DNA of 43,695 bases from JAAYEA01 sp012689325 (GCA_036841525.1 DAITVZ010000043.1:1-43695); one strand, 5' to 3'; shown: positions 7,065 to 16,078, counted from the stretch's first letter. Program-made: numbers and translations. The notes: a model not told the origin generated them from the letters alone.

Positions 7065-9860
7065 ATGACCGCCTGGCACGCGCTGGAACACGAGCAGCTT
7101 TACCAACAACTGGATGCTTCGCCCGAGGGGCTCGCTTCAACCGAGGCCGCGCGACGGCTGGAGCGCGATGGCCCCAACGAGCTGCAGGAGCGCGGGCTGC
7201 GCAGCCCCCTAACGGTCCTGGCCGGCCAGTTCACCGAGATCATGGTCATCGTCTTGTTGGTCGCCGCCGTGGTGTCGTTCGCCATCGGCGAGACCACCGA
7301 CGCGATCATGATCATGATCATCGTTATCCTCAACGCCGCCCTCGGCTTTAGCCAAGAATACCGGGCGGAGCGGGCCATGGCGGCGCTTAGGCAGCTCGCC
7401 GTCCCCACCGTGCGGGTGCGCCGCGACGGGCAGGTGAAAGAGGTGTCGGCGGCCAGCCTGGTCCCCGGGGACGTGATCCTGCTGGAAGCGGGCAACCGCG
7501 TGCCCGCCGACGCCCGCGTGCTCGAGTCGGTCAACCTGCGGGCCGAGGAGGCCGCCCTCACCGGCGAGTCGGTGCCGGTGGACAAGGTCGGGCAGGCCCT
7601 TCCCGGCGAGCAAGCGTCCCTGGGCGACCGGCGCAACATGCTCTTTATGGGCACGGCCATCGCCTATGGCCGGGGCGCCGGGCTGGTGGTGGAGACCGGC
7701 ATGCGGACCGAGCTGGGCAAGGTCGCCGAGCTGCTGCAGCAAGTCACGGAGGAAAAGACGCCGTTGCAGCGCAAGATGGCCGAGCTCGGCAAATGGCTGG
7801 CGCTCTATGCCTTTATCCTCGTCGCCATCGTCTTTGTGGTGGGGCTCTGGCGCGGCGGCTCGCTGGAAGAGATGTTCCTGACCGCGGTCAGCCTGGCCGT
7901 AGCCGCCGTGCCCGAGGGGCTCCCCGCCGTGGCCACCATCGCCCTGGCCCTGGGCGCGCAGCGCATGATCCGCCGCCAGGCGCTGATCCGCAAGCTGCCG
8001 GCGGTGGAGACGCTGGGCGCCGTGACCACGATCTGCTCGGACAAGACGGGCACCCTGACCGAGAACCTCATGACCGTGACCATCCTGGACGTGGCCGGGT
8101 CCCGGCTGGACCTGACCCAACACCTGGAGCACACTGGCCCCACCCTCTCCCCCGCTGACCCGCCCCTTGCCGAGCCCGGCCCCGCGATGGCGCTGCTGCT
8201 GGCCGGTGGCGCGCTCGCCAACGATGCCATTCTGCAGCCCGACGACGGCGACGCGCGGGGGTATCATGCCGTCGGCGACCCCACCGAGGGCGCGATGGTG
8301 GTGGCCGCCGCGCGGCTCGGCCTGTGGAAGGCCGACCTGGAGGCGCTGCTGCCACGGGTGGCCGAGGCGCCGTTCACCTCGGAGCGCAAGCGAATGACCA
8401 CCGTGCACCGCCGCCCGGCGACTGCCGCGGGCTCGGGGAGCCAGGCGCTGGACCATCTGCTGGCGCAGCTTCCGGAGGGCGACTATATCGCCTTCACCAA
8501 GGGGGCGGTGGATAGCCTGCTGGAAACCTGCGACCGCGTCCTGAGCGAGGGCGTGATCGAGCCGCTGGAGGCGGGCTGGCGGGAGCGCATCGAGCGGGCC
8601 AACAACAGCCTGGCCCAGAACGGCATGCGCGTGCTGGGGGTGGCCCTGCGCCCGCTAGACCAGCTCGGCGCGAGCCTGGACGAGGCGGCGCTGGAGACGC
8701 GCGAGATCTTTGTCGGGCTCACCGGCATGATCGACCCGCCGCGCCCCGAGGTGCGCGAGGCCGTGCTCAAGTGCCGCACCGCTGGCATCCGCCCGATCAT
8801 GATCACCGGCGATCACCCGCTGACGGCGCTGCACATCGCCCACGACCTGGGCATCGCCCGGGCCGGCCCGCAAGCGGCGCACCAGGTGATCACCGGGCAG
8901 CGCCTGGCCGAGATATCGGACGACGAACTGGACGAGGTCGTGGGCGAGGTCTCGGTCTATGCGCGGGTCAGTCCCGAGCACAAGGTCAAGATCGTGGAGT
9001 CCTTGAAGCGGCAAGGGCAGATCGTGGCCATGACCGGCGACGGGGTCAACGACGCCCCGGCCCTGAAGCGAGCCGATATCGGCGTGGCCATGGGCATCAC
9101 CGGCACCGACGTCAGCAAGGAAGCCTCCGACATGGTGCTGCTGGACGACAACTTTGCCACCATCGTCAACGCCGTCGAGGAGGGCCGCACGATCTATGAG
9201 AACATCCGCAAGTTCATCAAGTACACCGTCTCTAGCAACATCGGCGAGGTGCTGCTCATGCTGGTGGCCCCGCTGATCGGGCTGCCGATGCCGCTCACCG
9301 CGCTGCAGATCCTCTGGATCAACCTGGTGACGGACGGGGCGCCCGGCCTTGCCCTGGGCGTCGAGCCGGCCGCGCCGGACACCATGACGCGCCCCCCGCA
9401 CCCGCCCACCGAGAGCGTGCTGGCCCGGGGGCTGGGGATCGAGATGCTCTGGGTGGGCCCTCTGGTGGCCCTGGTCGCCCTGCTCCCCGAGTTTTTGGGT
9501 TTCGCCACAGCGATGCACCTGGAGACCCCGGTCTGGCAGACCATGGTCTTTACCACCGTCTGCCTCACCGAGATGGGCCGGGCGCTCTCGGCGCGCTCGG
9601 ACAAGCTGCTGCTGGTCCAGTTGGGGCTCCTGACGAACCCGCTGTTGGTGGGAGCGGTCGTACTGACCTTTGTGCTGCAACTATTGGTCATCTATGTGCC
9701 CGCCCTGCAGCGGGCGCTCGGCACGCAGGCGCTCACGCCACAGCAGTTCGCCCTCAGCCTGGCGCTGAGCACCATCGTCTTTTTCGCCGTGGAGACCAGC
9801 AAATGGGTCCGGCAGCGCCTGGCCAGCCGCCGGAACCGCGCCGCGTTCGGGGGGGATTGA
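7065..9860 (+). CDS. Cation-transporting P-type ATPase, P2A (Ca2+) type
   Basis: The product is 931 residues, normal for P2A pumps. In order it has an N-terminal cation-ATPase domain, the actuator motif TGES (166-169), the phosphorylated Asp326 in 'CSDKTGTLTEN', a nucleotide-binding domain with 'FTKGAVD', 'MITGDHPLTA', and the hinge 'MTGDGVNDAPALKRADIG' (657 onward). The transport helices retain SERCA-like ligands: Glu284 in 'VPEGLPAV', Asn725 and Glu728 in 'SSNIGEVL', and Asn753-Thr756-Asp757 in 'WINLVTDGAP'. This favours Ca2+ export from the cytoplasm coupled to ATP hydrolysis, though substrate remains inferred. The ATG at 7065 has AAAGGAG at 7052-7058. Expression is probably controlled by the c-di-AMP riboswitch in its leader. 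It ends 12 nt from the convergent pcm gene. Confidence 0.93.
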   Translation: MTAWHALEHEQLYQQLDASPEGLASTEAARRLERDGPNELQERGLRSPLTVLAGQFTEIMVIVLLVAAVVSFAIGETTDAIMIMIIVILNAALGFSQEYRAERAMAALRQLAVPTVRVRRDGQVKEVSAASLVPGDVILLEAGNRVPADARVLESVNLRAEEAALTGESVPVDKVGQALPGEQASLGDRRNMLFMGTAIAYGRGAGLVVETGMRTELGKVAELLQQVTEEKTPLQRKMAELGKWLALYAFILVAIVFVVGLWRGGSLEEMFLTAVSLAVAAVPEGLPAVATIALALGAQRMIRRQALIRKLPAVETLGAVTTICSDKTGTLTENLMTVTILDVAGSRLDLTQHLEHTGPTLSPADPPLAEPGPAMALLLAGGALANDAILQPDDGDARGYHAVGDPTEGAMVVAAARLGLWKADLEALLPRVAEAPFTSERKRMTTVHRRPATAAGSGSQALDHLLAQLPEGDYIAFTKGAVDSLLETCDRVLSEGVIEPLEAGWRERIERANNSLAQNGMRVLGVALRPLDQLGASLDEAALETREIFVGLTGMIDPPRPEVREAVLKCRTAGIRPIMITGDHPLTALHIAHDLGIARAGPQAAHQVITGQRLAEISDDELDEVVGEVSVYARVSPEHKVKIVESLKRQGQIVAMTGDGVNDAPALKRADIGVAMGITGTDVSKEASDMVLLDDNFATIVNAVEEGRTIYENIRKFIKYTVSSNIGEVLLMLVAPLIGLPMPLTALQILWINLVTDGAPGLALGVEPAAPDTMTRPPHPPTESVLARGLGIEMLWVGPLVALVALLPEFLGFATAMHLETPVWQTMVFTTVCLTEMGRALSARSDKLLLVQLGLLTNPLLVGAVVLTFVLQLLVIYVPALQRALGTQALTPQQFALSLALSTIVFFAVETSKWVRQRLASRRNRAAFGGD

Positions 9861-9872
9861 GGCGAGCGGCGG

Positions 9873-10478
9873 CTAATGCCGCCCCGTCAGCGGGACAAAG
9901 ACGACGCCGCCCATGTCCTCGCGGCGCACCTCATGCCCCGCCTTGGTGATCCGCCAGAGGGTTTGATGGCCGCCCGCCGGGCCGACGGGGATGACCATCC
10001 GTCCGCCATCGCGGAGCTGCCGCACCAGCGGCGGCGGGATGTGGTCCGGCGCGGCGGTGACAATGATCGCGTCGTAGGGGGCATGTTCCTCCCAGCCGAG
10101 ATAGCCGTCGCCTTGGCGAGCCTGGATCCGCGCGTACCCCAATCGCCGCAGCCGTTCCTGCGCGGCGGCGGCCAGCGCGGGGATGATCTCGACGGTATAG
10201 ACCTCGTCGGTCAGCTCGGCCAGGATGGCGGCCTGATAGCCGGAGCCGGTGCCGATCTCGAGCACCTTGTCCCCGCGTCTGAGCCGCAGCAGCTCGGTCA
10301 TCAGGGCCACGATATAGGGCTGCGAGATGGTTTGGCCATAGCCGATAGGCAGGGGGCGATCGGCATAGGCCTCCTCCAGGACCTCGGCCGGGACGAATTC
10401 GTGGCGGGGAACCTTGGCCATGGCCGCCAGCACGTCCTCATCCCGGATATCTCGCCCGCGCAGGTGCCGCTCGATCAT
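9873..10478 (-). CDS. pcm: Protein-L-isoaspartate O-methyltransferase
   Basis: The product is 201 residues, a full-length PIMT. It transfers a methyl group from S-adenosylmethionine to L-isoaspartyl residues in aged cytoplasmic proteins, starting their repair. Diagnostic segments are 'VPRHEFVP' near the N-terminus, 'LPIGYGQTISQPYIVALMTE', the SAM-binding 'VLEIGTGSGYQAAILAEL', and the late 'DAIIVTAAPDHIP' and 'GGRMVIPVG'. A GGGAGGAA Shine-Dalgarno lies about 5 nt before the ATG (10476-10478). It converges on the ATPase gene and is divergent from the LacI-controlled operon. No clear promoter of its own was found in 10479-10571. Confidence 0.95.
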   Translation of the reverse strand: MIERHLRGRDIRDEDVLAAMAKVPRHEFVPAEVLEEAYADRPLPIGYGQTISQPYIVALMTELLRLRRGDKVLEIGTGSGYQAAILAELTDEVYTVEIIPALAAAAQERLRRLGYARIQARQGDGYLGWEEHAPYDAIIVTAAPDHIPPPLVRQLRDGGRMVIPVGPAGGHQTLWRITKAGHEVRREDMGGVVFVPLTGRH

Positions 10479-10571
10479 CTGCTTCCTCCCTGCCCCCGGT
10501 TCGGCAACCTCCCTGCTGACATTGTACCACGGCGCGTGCTGCGCGCCAGTCGGCCCTACCCCCGGCCCGTA

Positions 10572-10600
10572 TTGCCATCATGGGCCACATGTGATATAAT
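10572..10600 (+). promoter_or_regulatory. Promoter of the LacI-controlled glycan operon
   Basis: TTGCCA (10572-10577) and a perfect TATAAT (10595-10600) are separated by 17 bp. The start of transcription, near 10607, falls inside the first operator. Confidence 0.75.
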
Positions 10601-10627
10601 GACAGCGCTGACATGATAGCGCTACCA
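10600..10627 (+). promoter_or_regulatory. Two abutting LacI-family operators
   Basis: TGACAGCGCTGACA (10600-10613) and TGATAGCGCTACCA (10614-10627) are two 14-bp near-palindromes centred on AGCGCT with the central CG typical of LacI-family sites. They directly abut, so their centres are 14 bp apart, and they cover the transcription start. Bound repressor would block transcription of its own gene and the operon behind it. Confidence 0.75.
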
Positions 10628-10659
10628 TGCCAGGGATTCCTCAACGCGCAGGAGGCGCC

Positions 10660-11655
10660 GTGGCAGACCAGGCCGAAAGAAGCAGGCCGACCCTCAGGGA
10701 CGTGGCGGACCGGGCGGGCGTTTCCCCCATCACCGTCTCCCGCGCCATCCGCGGGTCGGCGCCCGTCCACGAGGAGACCAAGCGCCGTATCGACCAGGCG
10801 GTCGCCGAGTTGGGCTATGTCCCGAACGAGGCGGCTCGCCAGTTGGTGCGCGGTCGGGCCAACGACCGCGTCGGCATCATGCTCCACAATACCGCCCATT
10901 ACCTTTGGTCTCGCGTTTCCTTCGCCATGCAGGCCGACCTGGTGCGGCTGGGCTATGCATCCCTGTTGGTGGGCACGGAAGAGAGCCAGGTCAAGGAGGC
11001 GCAGCAGTTGGCGCACCTGGTGGGACGAGGGGTCTGCGGCATCATCGCCTCTCCCTGCGGCCTGGATAGCCCCCTCCCCGCCCAAGTGCGCGGGCACGCC
11101 CTGCCCCTAGTCTTGCTCAACAGCGGCCCTGACGCGCTCCACGACACGGTGGCGGTGGACGAGGCCGGGGGCACCTATCAGTTAACCCGGCACTTGCTCG
11201 ACCAGGGCCACCGGCGGATCGCCCTGGTCTATCGGGCGCCGACGGACTATACCGCCGTGGAACGGCACGCCGGCTTTGCCGCCGCCCTGCGAGAGGCCGG
11301 GCTGCCCGTGGATCGCCAGTTGATCTGGGAAGGTCCCAGCGGCAACGCCGAGGCGGCCATCGCGGCGCTGCTCGAGCTGGCCGAGCCGCCCACAGCCATC
11401 GTCGCCGCCGCCTCATGGGCCGCTTTCGGCGTGCTTTACGCCCTGGCGCGCCGTCAGATCATGGTGCCGGACGAGATCGAGGTGGCGGTCTTTGGCGAGA
11501 TGCCCACCTTTGGCAGCCTCTTGACCCATCTTTCCTACGAGCCGGTGGAGGCGCTGGCCGCGCGCGCCGTCGAGATGCTGGTGGACCGGATCAGCGGCTA
11601 CGAAGGCCCGCCGCGCCGCTACGTTCAGTCGGTGCGGGTAATTGAGCGAGAATAG
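10660..11655 (+). CDS. LacI-family transcriptional regulator
   Basis: The product is 331 residues from a GTG at 10660-10662 preceded by CAGGAGG (10648-10655). The in-frame ATG at 10627 is rejected because it overlaps the operator and has no Shine-Dalgarno. The N-terminal helix-turn-helix is 'TLRDVADRAGVSPITVSRAI' followed by the hinge region 'ELGYVPNEAARQL'. The rest is a periplasmic-binding-protein-like sensor with 'LLDQGHRRIALVYR' and 'PTAIVAAASWAAFGVLYAL', as usual in LacI/GalR proteins. The ligand is probably a sugar or oligosaccharide released by the enzymes encoded downstream. It is the first gene of the operon and most likely autoregulated through the tandem operators. Confidence 0.92.
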   Translation: MADQAERSRPTLRDVADRAGVSPITVSRAIRGSAPVHEETKRRIDQAVAELGYVPNEAARQLVRGRANDRVGIMLHNTAHYLWSRVSFAMQADLVRLGYASLLVGTEESQVKEAQQLAHLVGRGVCGIIASPCGLDSPLPAQVRGHALPLVLLNSGPDALHDTVAVDEAGGTYQLTRHLLDQGHRRIALVYRAPTDYTAVERHAGFAAALREAGLPVDRQLIWEGPSGNAEAAIAALLELAEPPTAIVAAASWAAFGVLYALARRQIMVPDEIEVAVFGEMPTFGSLLTHLSYEPVEALAARAVEMLVDRISGYEGPPRRYVQSVRVIERE

Positions 11656-11677
11656 CTTACATCAGAAAGGAAGGACC

Positions 11678-12838
11678 ATGCCCAACGAGTTCGGTTTCGA
11701 CCCCGTCGCCGTGACCAAGGGGCCCAAGCACCACTTTTTCGGCTACTATGGCATCTGCCCCTGGGACATCACGGGGCGGTACATGCTCTGCCTGGAATCG
11801 ACCTTCCACGAGCGGCCTCCGACGGCCCAGGACAAGGCGGTGGTGGGGTTGGTGGAGACGGCCACGGGCCGGTTCGAGCCGCTGGCCGAGACTTACGCCT
11901 GGAACCTACAACAGGGCACCATGCTGCATTGGCTCCCCACCGCCCCCGACCGGCAGATCGTTTTTAACGACCGTCAGGGCGACCGCTTCGTCTCGGTGGT
12001 GCTGGATATCCACACGGGCAAGCGACGCGTGCTGCCGCGCCCGGTCAGCGGCCTGAGCCACGACGGCCGTTGGGCGGTCAGCCTGAACTATGCGCGGCTG
12101 GCCTCGCTGCGCCCGGTGGTGGGCTATGCCGGGCTGCCCGACCTCTTTGCCGACAAGCTGCACCCGGCGGAGGACGGCATCTACCTCATGGACCTGGAAA
12201 CGGGCGACGCCCAGATGCTCGTCTCTTACCAGGAAGGCTACGAGTACCTGCGCCACATCCCCGAGGTGGAGGACCACAAGATCTGGTACAACCACACCAT
12301 CTTTAACCGAGACGACAGCCGCTTGAGCTTTGTGATTCGTTGGAACGAGCCGGGGATCGAGATCAAGCGCACGATTTTCGTGAGCTGCTCCGCCAAGGGC
12401 GGCGACCTGCGCACCATCAGCGAGCTGGGCGCCTCCCACTTTGACTGGCGGAGCCGCAACGAGCTATTCGGCTGGTACACCACGCCCGAGGGCCCCGGCT
12501 ATTACCTCTATAACGACGACACGCGCGAACACCGCCGCATCGGCAAGGAGTATCTCACCCGCGATGGGCATTGCAGCTTTACCCGGGATGGCCGCTGGGT
12601 GCTCACCGACACCGGCCCCGACGAGCAGCGCCTGCAGACGCTCAAGCTCTGGAACTGGGCCGAGGAGCGGCAAGTGATCCTGGGCAAGTTCTATTCGGCG
12701 CCGCAGTTCAAGGGCCAGGTTCGCTGCGACATGCACCCGCGCTGGAACCGGGACGACACGATGGTGGCTTTCGATTCGGTCCACGAGGGGGCGCGTCAGG
12801 TTTACGTGGTGGACGTATCCAAGGTGGTAAACGGGTAG
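11678..12838 (+). CDS. Beta-propeller protein, resembling oligogalacturonate lyase (PL22)
   Basis: The product is 386 residues with no signal peptide, from the ATG at 11678 with AAAGGAAGG just upstream, 22 nt after the LacI stop. It is built of repeating 'DGRW.VL.D'-type strands, as in TolB/WD40-like propellers. The order of conserved His-bearing segments resembles PL22 oligogalacturonate lyases from memory: 'KHHFFGYYG' near the N-terminus, 'GASHFDWRSRNELFGW', 'DGHCSFTRDGRWVLTD' and 'CDMHPRWNRDDTMVAFDS' near the C-terminus. PL22 enzymes are seven-bladed, Mn2+-dependent cytoplasmic lyases acting on di- and trigalacturonates. That function is an inference; it could equally be another propeller lyase or a non-catalytic propeller. 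The operon context with a GH39-like enzyme and a solute-binding protein supports a role in oligosaccharide breakdown. Confidence 0.6.
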   Translation: MPNEFGFDPVAVTKGPKHHFFGYYGICPWDITGRYMLCLESTFHERPPTAQDKAVVGLVETATGRFEPLAETYAWNLQQGTMLHWLPTAPDRQIVFNDRQGDRFVSVVLDIHTGKRRVLPRPVSGLSHDGRWAVSLNYARLASLRPVVGYAGLPDLFADKLHPAEDGIYLMDLETGDAQMLVSYQEGYEYLRHIPEVEDHKIWYNHTIFNRDDSRLSFVIRWNEPGIEIKRTIFVSCSAKGGDLRTISELGASHFDWRSRNELFGWYTTPEGPGYYLYNDDTREHRRIGKEYLTRDGHCSFTRDGRWVLTDTGPDEQRLQTLKLWNWAEERQVILGKFYSAPQFKGQVRCDMHPRWNRDDTMVAFDSVHEGARQVYVVDVSKVVNG

Positions 12839-12880
12839 CGAGCCTTTCGCACCCGCCAGAAGGTTGAGGAAAGGGGAAAA

Positions 12881-14887
12881 ATGGCAGCGAGAATGGATCG
12901 TCGAGGATTTCTAAGGGCTACCGTGGTGACCGCGGTGGGCCTGGCAGCGGCAAGCTGCGCGCAACCCACGCCTCAGGTCATCGAAAAACAAGTGCCGGTG
13001 GAAAAGGTCGTCAAAGAGACGGTGGTGGTGCAAAAAGAGGTCGCCGTCGAAAAAGTGGTCACGGCCACGCCGGTCCCGGTCAAGTTCCGCGAGGCGCCCA
13101 TGGTCGCGGGGCTGGTCCAGTCGGGCGCGCTGCCGCCAGTGGACGAGCGGCTGCCCGAGGAGCCGTTGGTGATCACGCCCTGGGAAGAGATCGGGCAGTA
13201 CGGCGGGACCTGGCACCACCTGGCCACGGGCGCCAGCGACACCCAGATGCAGGCCAAGATGACCTACGAGTGGCTGGTGCGCTACGACAAGGACGGCGCG
13301 GCCATGATCCCCAACGTCGTCAAGAGCTGGGAGATCTCGCCGGACGGCACGCAGTACACCTTTAGCCTGCGCAAGGGCATGAAGTGGTCGGACGGCGAGC
13401 CCTATACCGCCGACGACATCGTCTTTCGCTACGAGGACGAGTGGCTGGTGAAAGAGCTCTCCAGCGTCCCCAGCACCTACAAGGCGGGCGGGCAGCCCAT
13501 CGTCATCGAAAAGGTCGATGACTCGACCTTCCGCTGCAAGTTCGCCGCCCCCTACGGCCTGTTCATGCGCGTGGTGGCGGGGCTGGCCGGCGGCACCTTG
13601 GAGCAGCATCCCAAGCACTACCTCCAGCAGTTCCACCTCAAGTACGCCGACAAGGCCGCGCTGGACAAGGCGGTCAAGGACGCGGGATACGAGCAGTGGA
13701 ACCAGCTCTTCAACTCCAAGACCGACCCGCGCACCAACCAGGACCTGCCGGTGATCAACGCCTGGAGCCTGAAGGGATCGCACACCAAGCAGCCCATCGT
13801 GTTCGAGCGCAACCCCTACTATTGGAAGGTGGACCCCGAGGGCAACCAACTCCCGTATATCGACCGGATCGAGTTCATGCTGGTGGAGACCGCCGCCCAG
13901 GCCGCGGTGCGCGCGGTGGCCGGCGAGGTGGACATGCAGCTCCGCCACATGACCATCGACAACTATCCGCTGTTCCAGGAGAACAAGGAGAAGGGCGACT
14001 ATCGCATCCTGCTCTGGAACACCGGGCGGTTCGACGTGATCATCGGCGTCAACCAGACCAACAAGGATCCCGTGCTGCGCCAGATCGTGCAGGACAAGCG
14101 TTTCCGCTACGCCCTGTCGCTAGGCATGAACCGCCCGGAGATCATCGAGGCGGCCTTCCTGGGCCTCACCGAGCCCAGCCAGGTCTCCCCGCTCAAGAGC
14201 TCGCCCCATTACTGGGAGCCGCAGGCCAAGGACATGACCGTGCGCGACGTGGCCAAGGCCAACGCTTACCTGGACGAGATGGGGCTCACCCAGCGGGATA
14301 GCGAGGGCTACCGCCTGCGCCCGGACGGCAAGCGTCTGACCCTCATCTATCAGTATGCCGCAGTTATCGGCGCCTGGGGCATCATCGGCGAGCTGCTCAC
14401 GCCGCAGTGGAAAGAGATCGGCGTCGAGCTGATCGCCAAGGAAGTGGCGCGGCAGCTTTACGAAGAGCAGGAAGAGTCCAACAGCCTCGACCTGGGCGTC
14501 TGGACGGGCAGCGGCGAGTTCGACCCGCTGATCGAGCCGCGCTGCTTCATGCCCTACGACAAGCAAGGGAACTGGGGCCTGGAATACTTTAAATGGTGGG
14601 CCTCCGAGGGCAAGGAAGGCGAAGAGCCCACCGGCGACGTCCGCAAGGTGCTGGAACTCTGGGATCAGGTCAAGGTGACGGTGGACGAGGCCGAGCAGGT
14701 CAAGCTCTTCCGCCAGATCCTGGAACTGAACCATGACAACCTCTGGTTCCTGGGCGTCTGCACGCCCGCGCCCACCTTGCTAGTGGTCAAGAACAGCTTC
14801 CGCAACGTGCCCGCGGACGCCCTGTTCGACGACCAGGTGCGCGGCCCCGGACACACGGCCACCGAGCAGTACTTCTGGAAACAATAG
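12881..14887 (+). CDS. Extracellular solute-binding lipoprotein, family 5 (peptide/oligosaccharide ABC transporter)
   Basis: The product is 668 residues. The N-terminus has a twin-arginine motif, 'DRRGFLRA' (Arg7-Arg8), followed by a lipobox ending at Cys26 ('LAAASC'), which suggests a Tat-exported lipoprotein held on the outer membrane face. A Val/Glu/Lys-rich spacer follows (about residues 31-66). The mature part is a family 5 (DppA/OppA-like) binding protein with 'WEISPDGTQYTFSLRKGMKW' and 'YTADDIVFRYED'. Proteins of this family with long N-terminal spacers often serve sugar uptake in Chloroflexota, so oligosaccharides from the neighbouring enzymes are a likely ligand. No permease or ATPase genes are in the window, so the transporter core must be elsewhere. 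GGAAAGGGGAAAA precedes the ATG. Confidence 0.88.
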   Translation: MAARMDRRGFLRATVVTAVGLAAASCAQPTPQVIEKQVPVEKVVKETVVVQKEVAVEKVVTATPVPVKFREAPMVAGLVQSGALPPVDERLPEEPLVITPWEEIGQYGGTWHHLATGASDTQMQAKMTYEWLVRYDKDGAAMIPNVVKSWEISPDGTQYTFSLRKGMKWSDGEPYTADDIVFRYEDEWLVKELSSVPSTYKAGGQPIVIEKVDDSTFRCKFAAPYGLFMRVVAGLAGGTLEQHPKHYLQQFHLKYADKAALDKAVKDAGYEQWNQLFNSKTDPRTNQDLPVINAWSLKGSHTKQPIVFERNPYYWKVDPEGNQLPYIDRIEFMLVETAAQAAVRAVAGEVDMQLRHMTIDNYPLFQENKEKGDYRILLWNTGRFDVIIGVNQTNKDPVLRQIVQDKRFRYALSLGMNRPEIIEAAFLGLTEPSQVSPLKSSPHYWEPQAKDMTVRDVAKANAYLDEMGLTQRDSEGYRLRPDGKRLTLIYQYAAVIGAWGIIGELLTPQWKEIGVELIAKEVARQLYEEQEESNSLDLGVWTGSGEFDPLIEPRCFMPYDKQGNWGLEYFKWWASEGKEGEEPTGDVRKVLELWDQVKVTVDEAEQVKLFRQILELNHDNLWFLGVCTPAPTLLVVKNSFRNVPADALFDDQVRGPGHTATEQYFWKQ

Positions 14888-14914
14888 GGCCCAGCGCCCA
14901 TCAGGAACGCCAAG

Positions 14915-14944
14915 GCCAGGGGAGGGGGCAACCCCTCCCCTGGC
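14915..14944 (+). repeat. Stable stem-loop after the solute-binding protein gene
   Basis: CCAGGGGAGGGG (14916-14927) and CCCCTCCCCTGG (14932-14943) pair perfectly around a GCAA tetraloop, with one more G-C pair outside. There is no T-tract. In transporter operons such structures commonly protect the upstream binding-protein mRNA so that it is produced in excess; that role is inferred here. Confidence 0.7.
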
Positions 14945-14965
14945 GCCTAGATGGAAAGGAGATCA

Positions 14966-16078
14966 ATGGAGCCGAGCTATCCCATGCTGGGGCGGCAGGT
15001 GGTCGAGTCCCCCGCCTTTCTGGACGCTTTCCGCAATCAACTGCACGCCTGGTCGCTGACGCTCTATGACCCGGCCAGCGGGGGCTTTCGCCGCAACGCC
15101 GCCATCGGCCCCAACGTGCTGAGCACCACGGACGTGATCTGGATCCGCTACGCCAACCATGACCCCAACCTGGCCGACCCGGACCGCGCCGCCATCGTGC
15201 GGTTCATCCAGGGCAAACAGAACCCCGCCACGGGCAAGGTCCCCCACGACCCCTTCCCGGCGAGCCAGAACCACAGCGACGGCCACGCCTTTTGGCAGGC
15301 CGTGCGGGCGCTGCGCATCCTCGACGCCCAGTTGCCGCACTTTCCCGCCCACCTGGAGCCGGTGCTCACGCCGGCGGGGCTGGAGGCCTGGTTGGACAGC
15401 TTTGACTGGAGCGGCGGCGCCGACGGGAGCTGGACGGGCACGCCGTGGGTGGCTCAGGCTGCGCCTAGCCAGGCGGGCGGCGAGGCCAGTCAGGGCGCGT
15501 TGCCACGAGGCAACCACCACGAGATCCTGGGGGTCGTGCCAGCCGTCGCCAGCCTGGGCGATGCCGCGTTGGCCGAGACGCTTTTCCGCCACCTGGCCAA
15601 GCAGCAACACCCCGAGGTCGGCACCTGGCCGCGCGCCGGGACCAACATCAGCCGCACCTTTGCCTACACCGCCCTGCATCTATCGGCGGGGCGCCTGCCC
15701 AACATGCCGGAAAAGATCCTGGACGAGGCGCTGCGGCTGCAAAGGGACAATGGCCTGTGGGACCACCCGCTGCCGGGCTTTCACACCATGGATGCGGCCT
15801 ACCTGCTGGTGCGGCTGCCGCCGCGGCTGGGGGGTTACCGGCAAGCCGAGGCCACGGCGGGCCTGCGCCGGCTCGGCGAGGCCATGCGGCGCATCTATGC
15901 GGCGGAGCAAGCGACCATCCTGGATAACACGCACCAGACGCTGGCCGTGACGCACACCTTTGGCCTGCTGCAAGAGGCCTTCCCCCAAGAGTACCCTTCG
16001 GCGCGCCCCTATCGCTTCGATTGGGACAAGCTCGCGATGTACGCCTGCGAGGTCATCGCGCGCAGAGGGACGAGGTAA
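14966..16078 (+). CDS. Helical protein of unknown function, possibly (alpha/alpha)-toroid
   Basis: The product is 370 residues from the ATG at 14966. An ATG 15 nt upstream lies before the GGAAAGGAG Shine-Dalgarno and is unlikely. I do not recognise the family. The sequence is helix-rich and shows repeated helical hairpins with aromatic and His residues, for example 'NHSDGHAFWQAVRALRILDA', 'GNHHEILGVVPAVASLGD' and 'NISRTFAYTALHLSAGRLP'. This looks like an (alpha/alpha)6-type toroid, as in unsaturated glucuronyl hydrolases and related glycan enzymes, but no catalytic motif is secure. No signal peptide is visible. It sits between the solute-binding protein and GH39-like genes and probably belongs to the same pathway. 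Confidence 0.7.
   Translation: MEPSYPMLGRQVVESPAFLDAFRNQLHAWSLTLYDPASGGFRRNAAIGPNVLSTTDVIWIRYANHDPNLADPDRAAIVRFIQGKQNPATGKVPHDPFPASQNHSDGHAFWQAVRALRILDAQLPHFPAHLEPVLTPAGLEAWLDSFDWSGGADGSWTGTPWVAQAAPSQAGGEASQGALPRGNHHEILGVVPAVASLGDAALAETLFRHLAKQQHPEVGTWPRAGTNISRTFAYTALHLSAGRLPNMPEKILDEALRLQRDNGLWDHPLPGFHTMDAAYLLVRLPPRLGGYRQAEATAGLRRLGEAMRRIYAAEQATILDNTHQTLAVTHTFGLLQEAFPQEYPSARPYRFDWDKLAMYACEVIARRGTR

Noticed and set aside
10627..10659. Upstream ATG as the LacI start
   Set aside because: It overlaps the second operator, lies about 20 nt after the predicted transcription start and has no Shine-Dalgarno; the GTG at 10660 has CAGGAGG.
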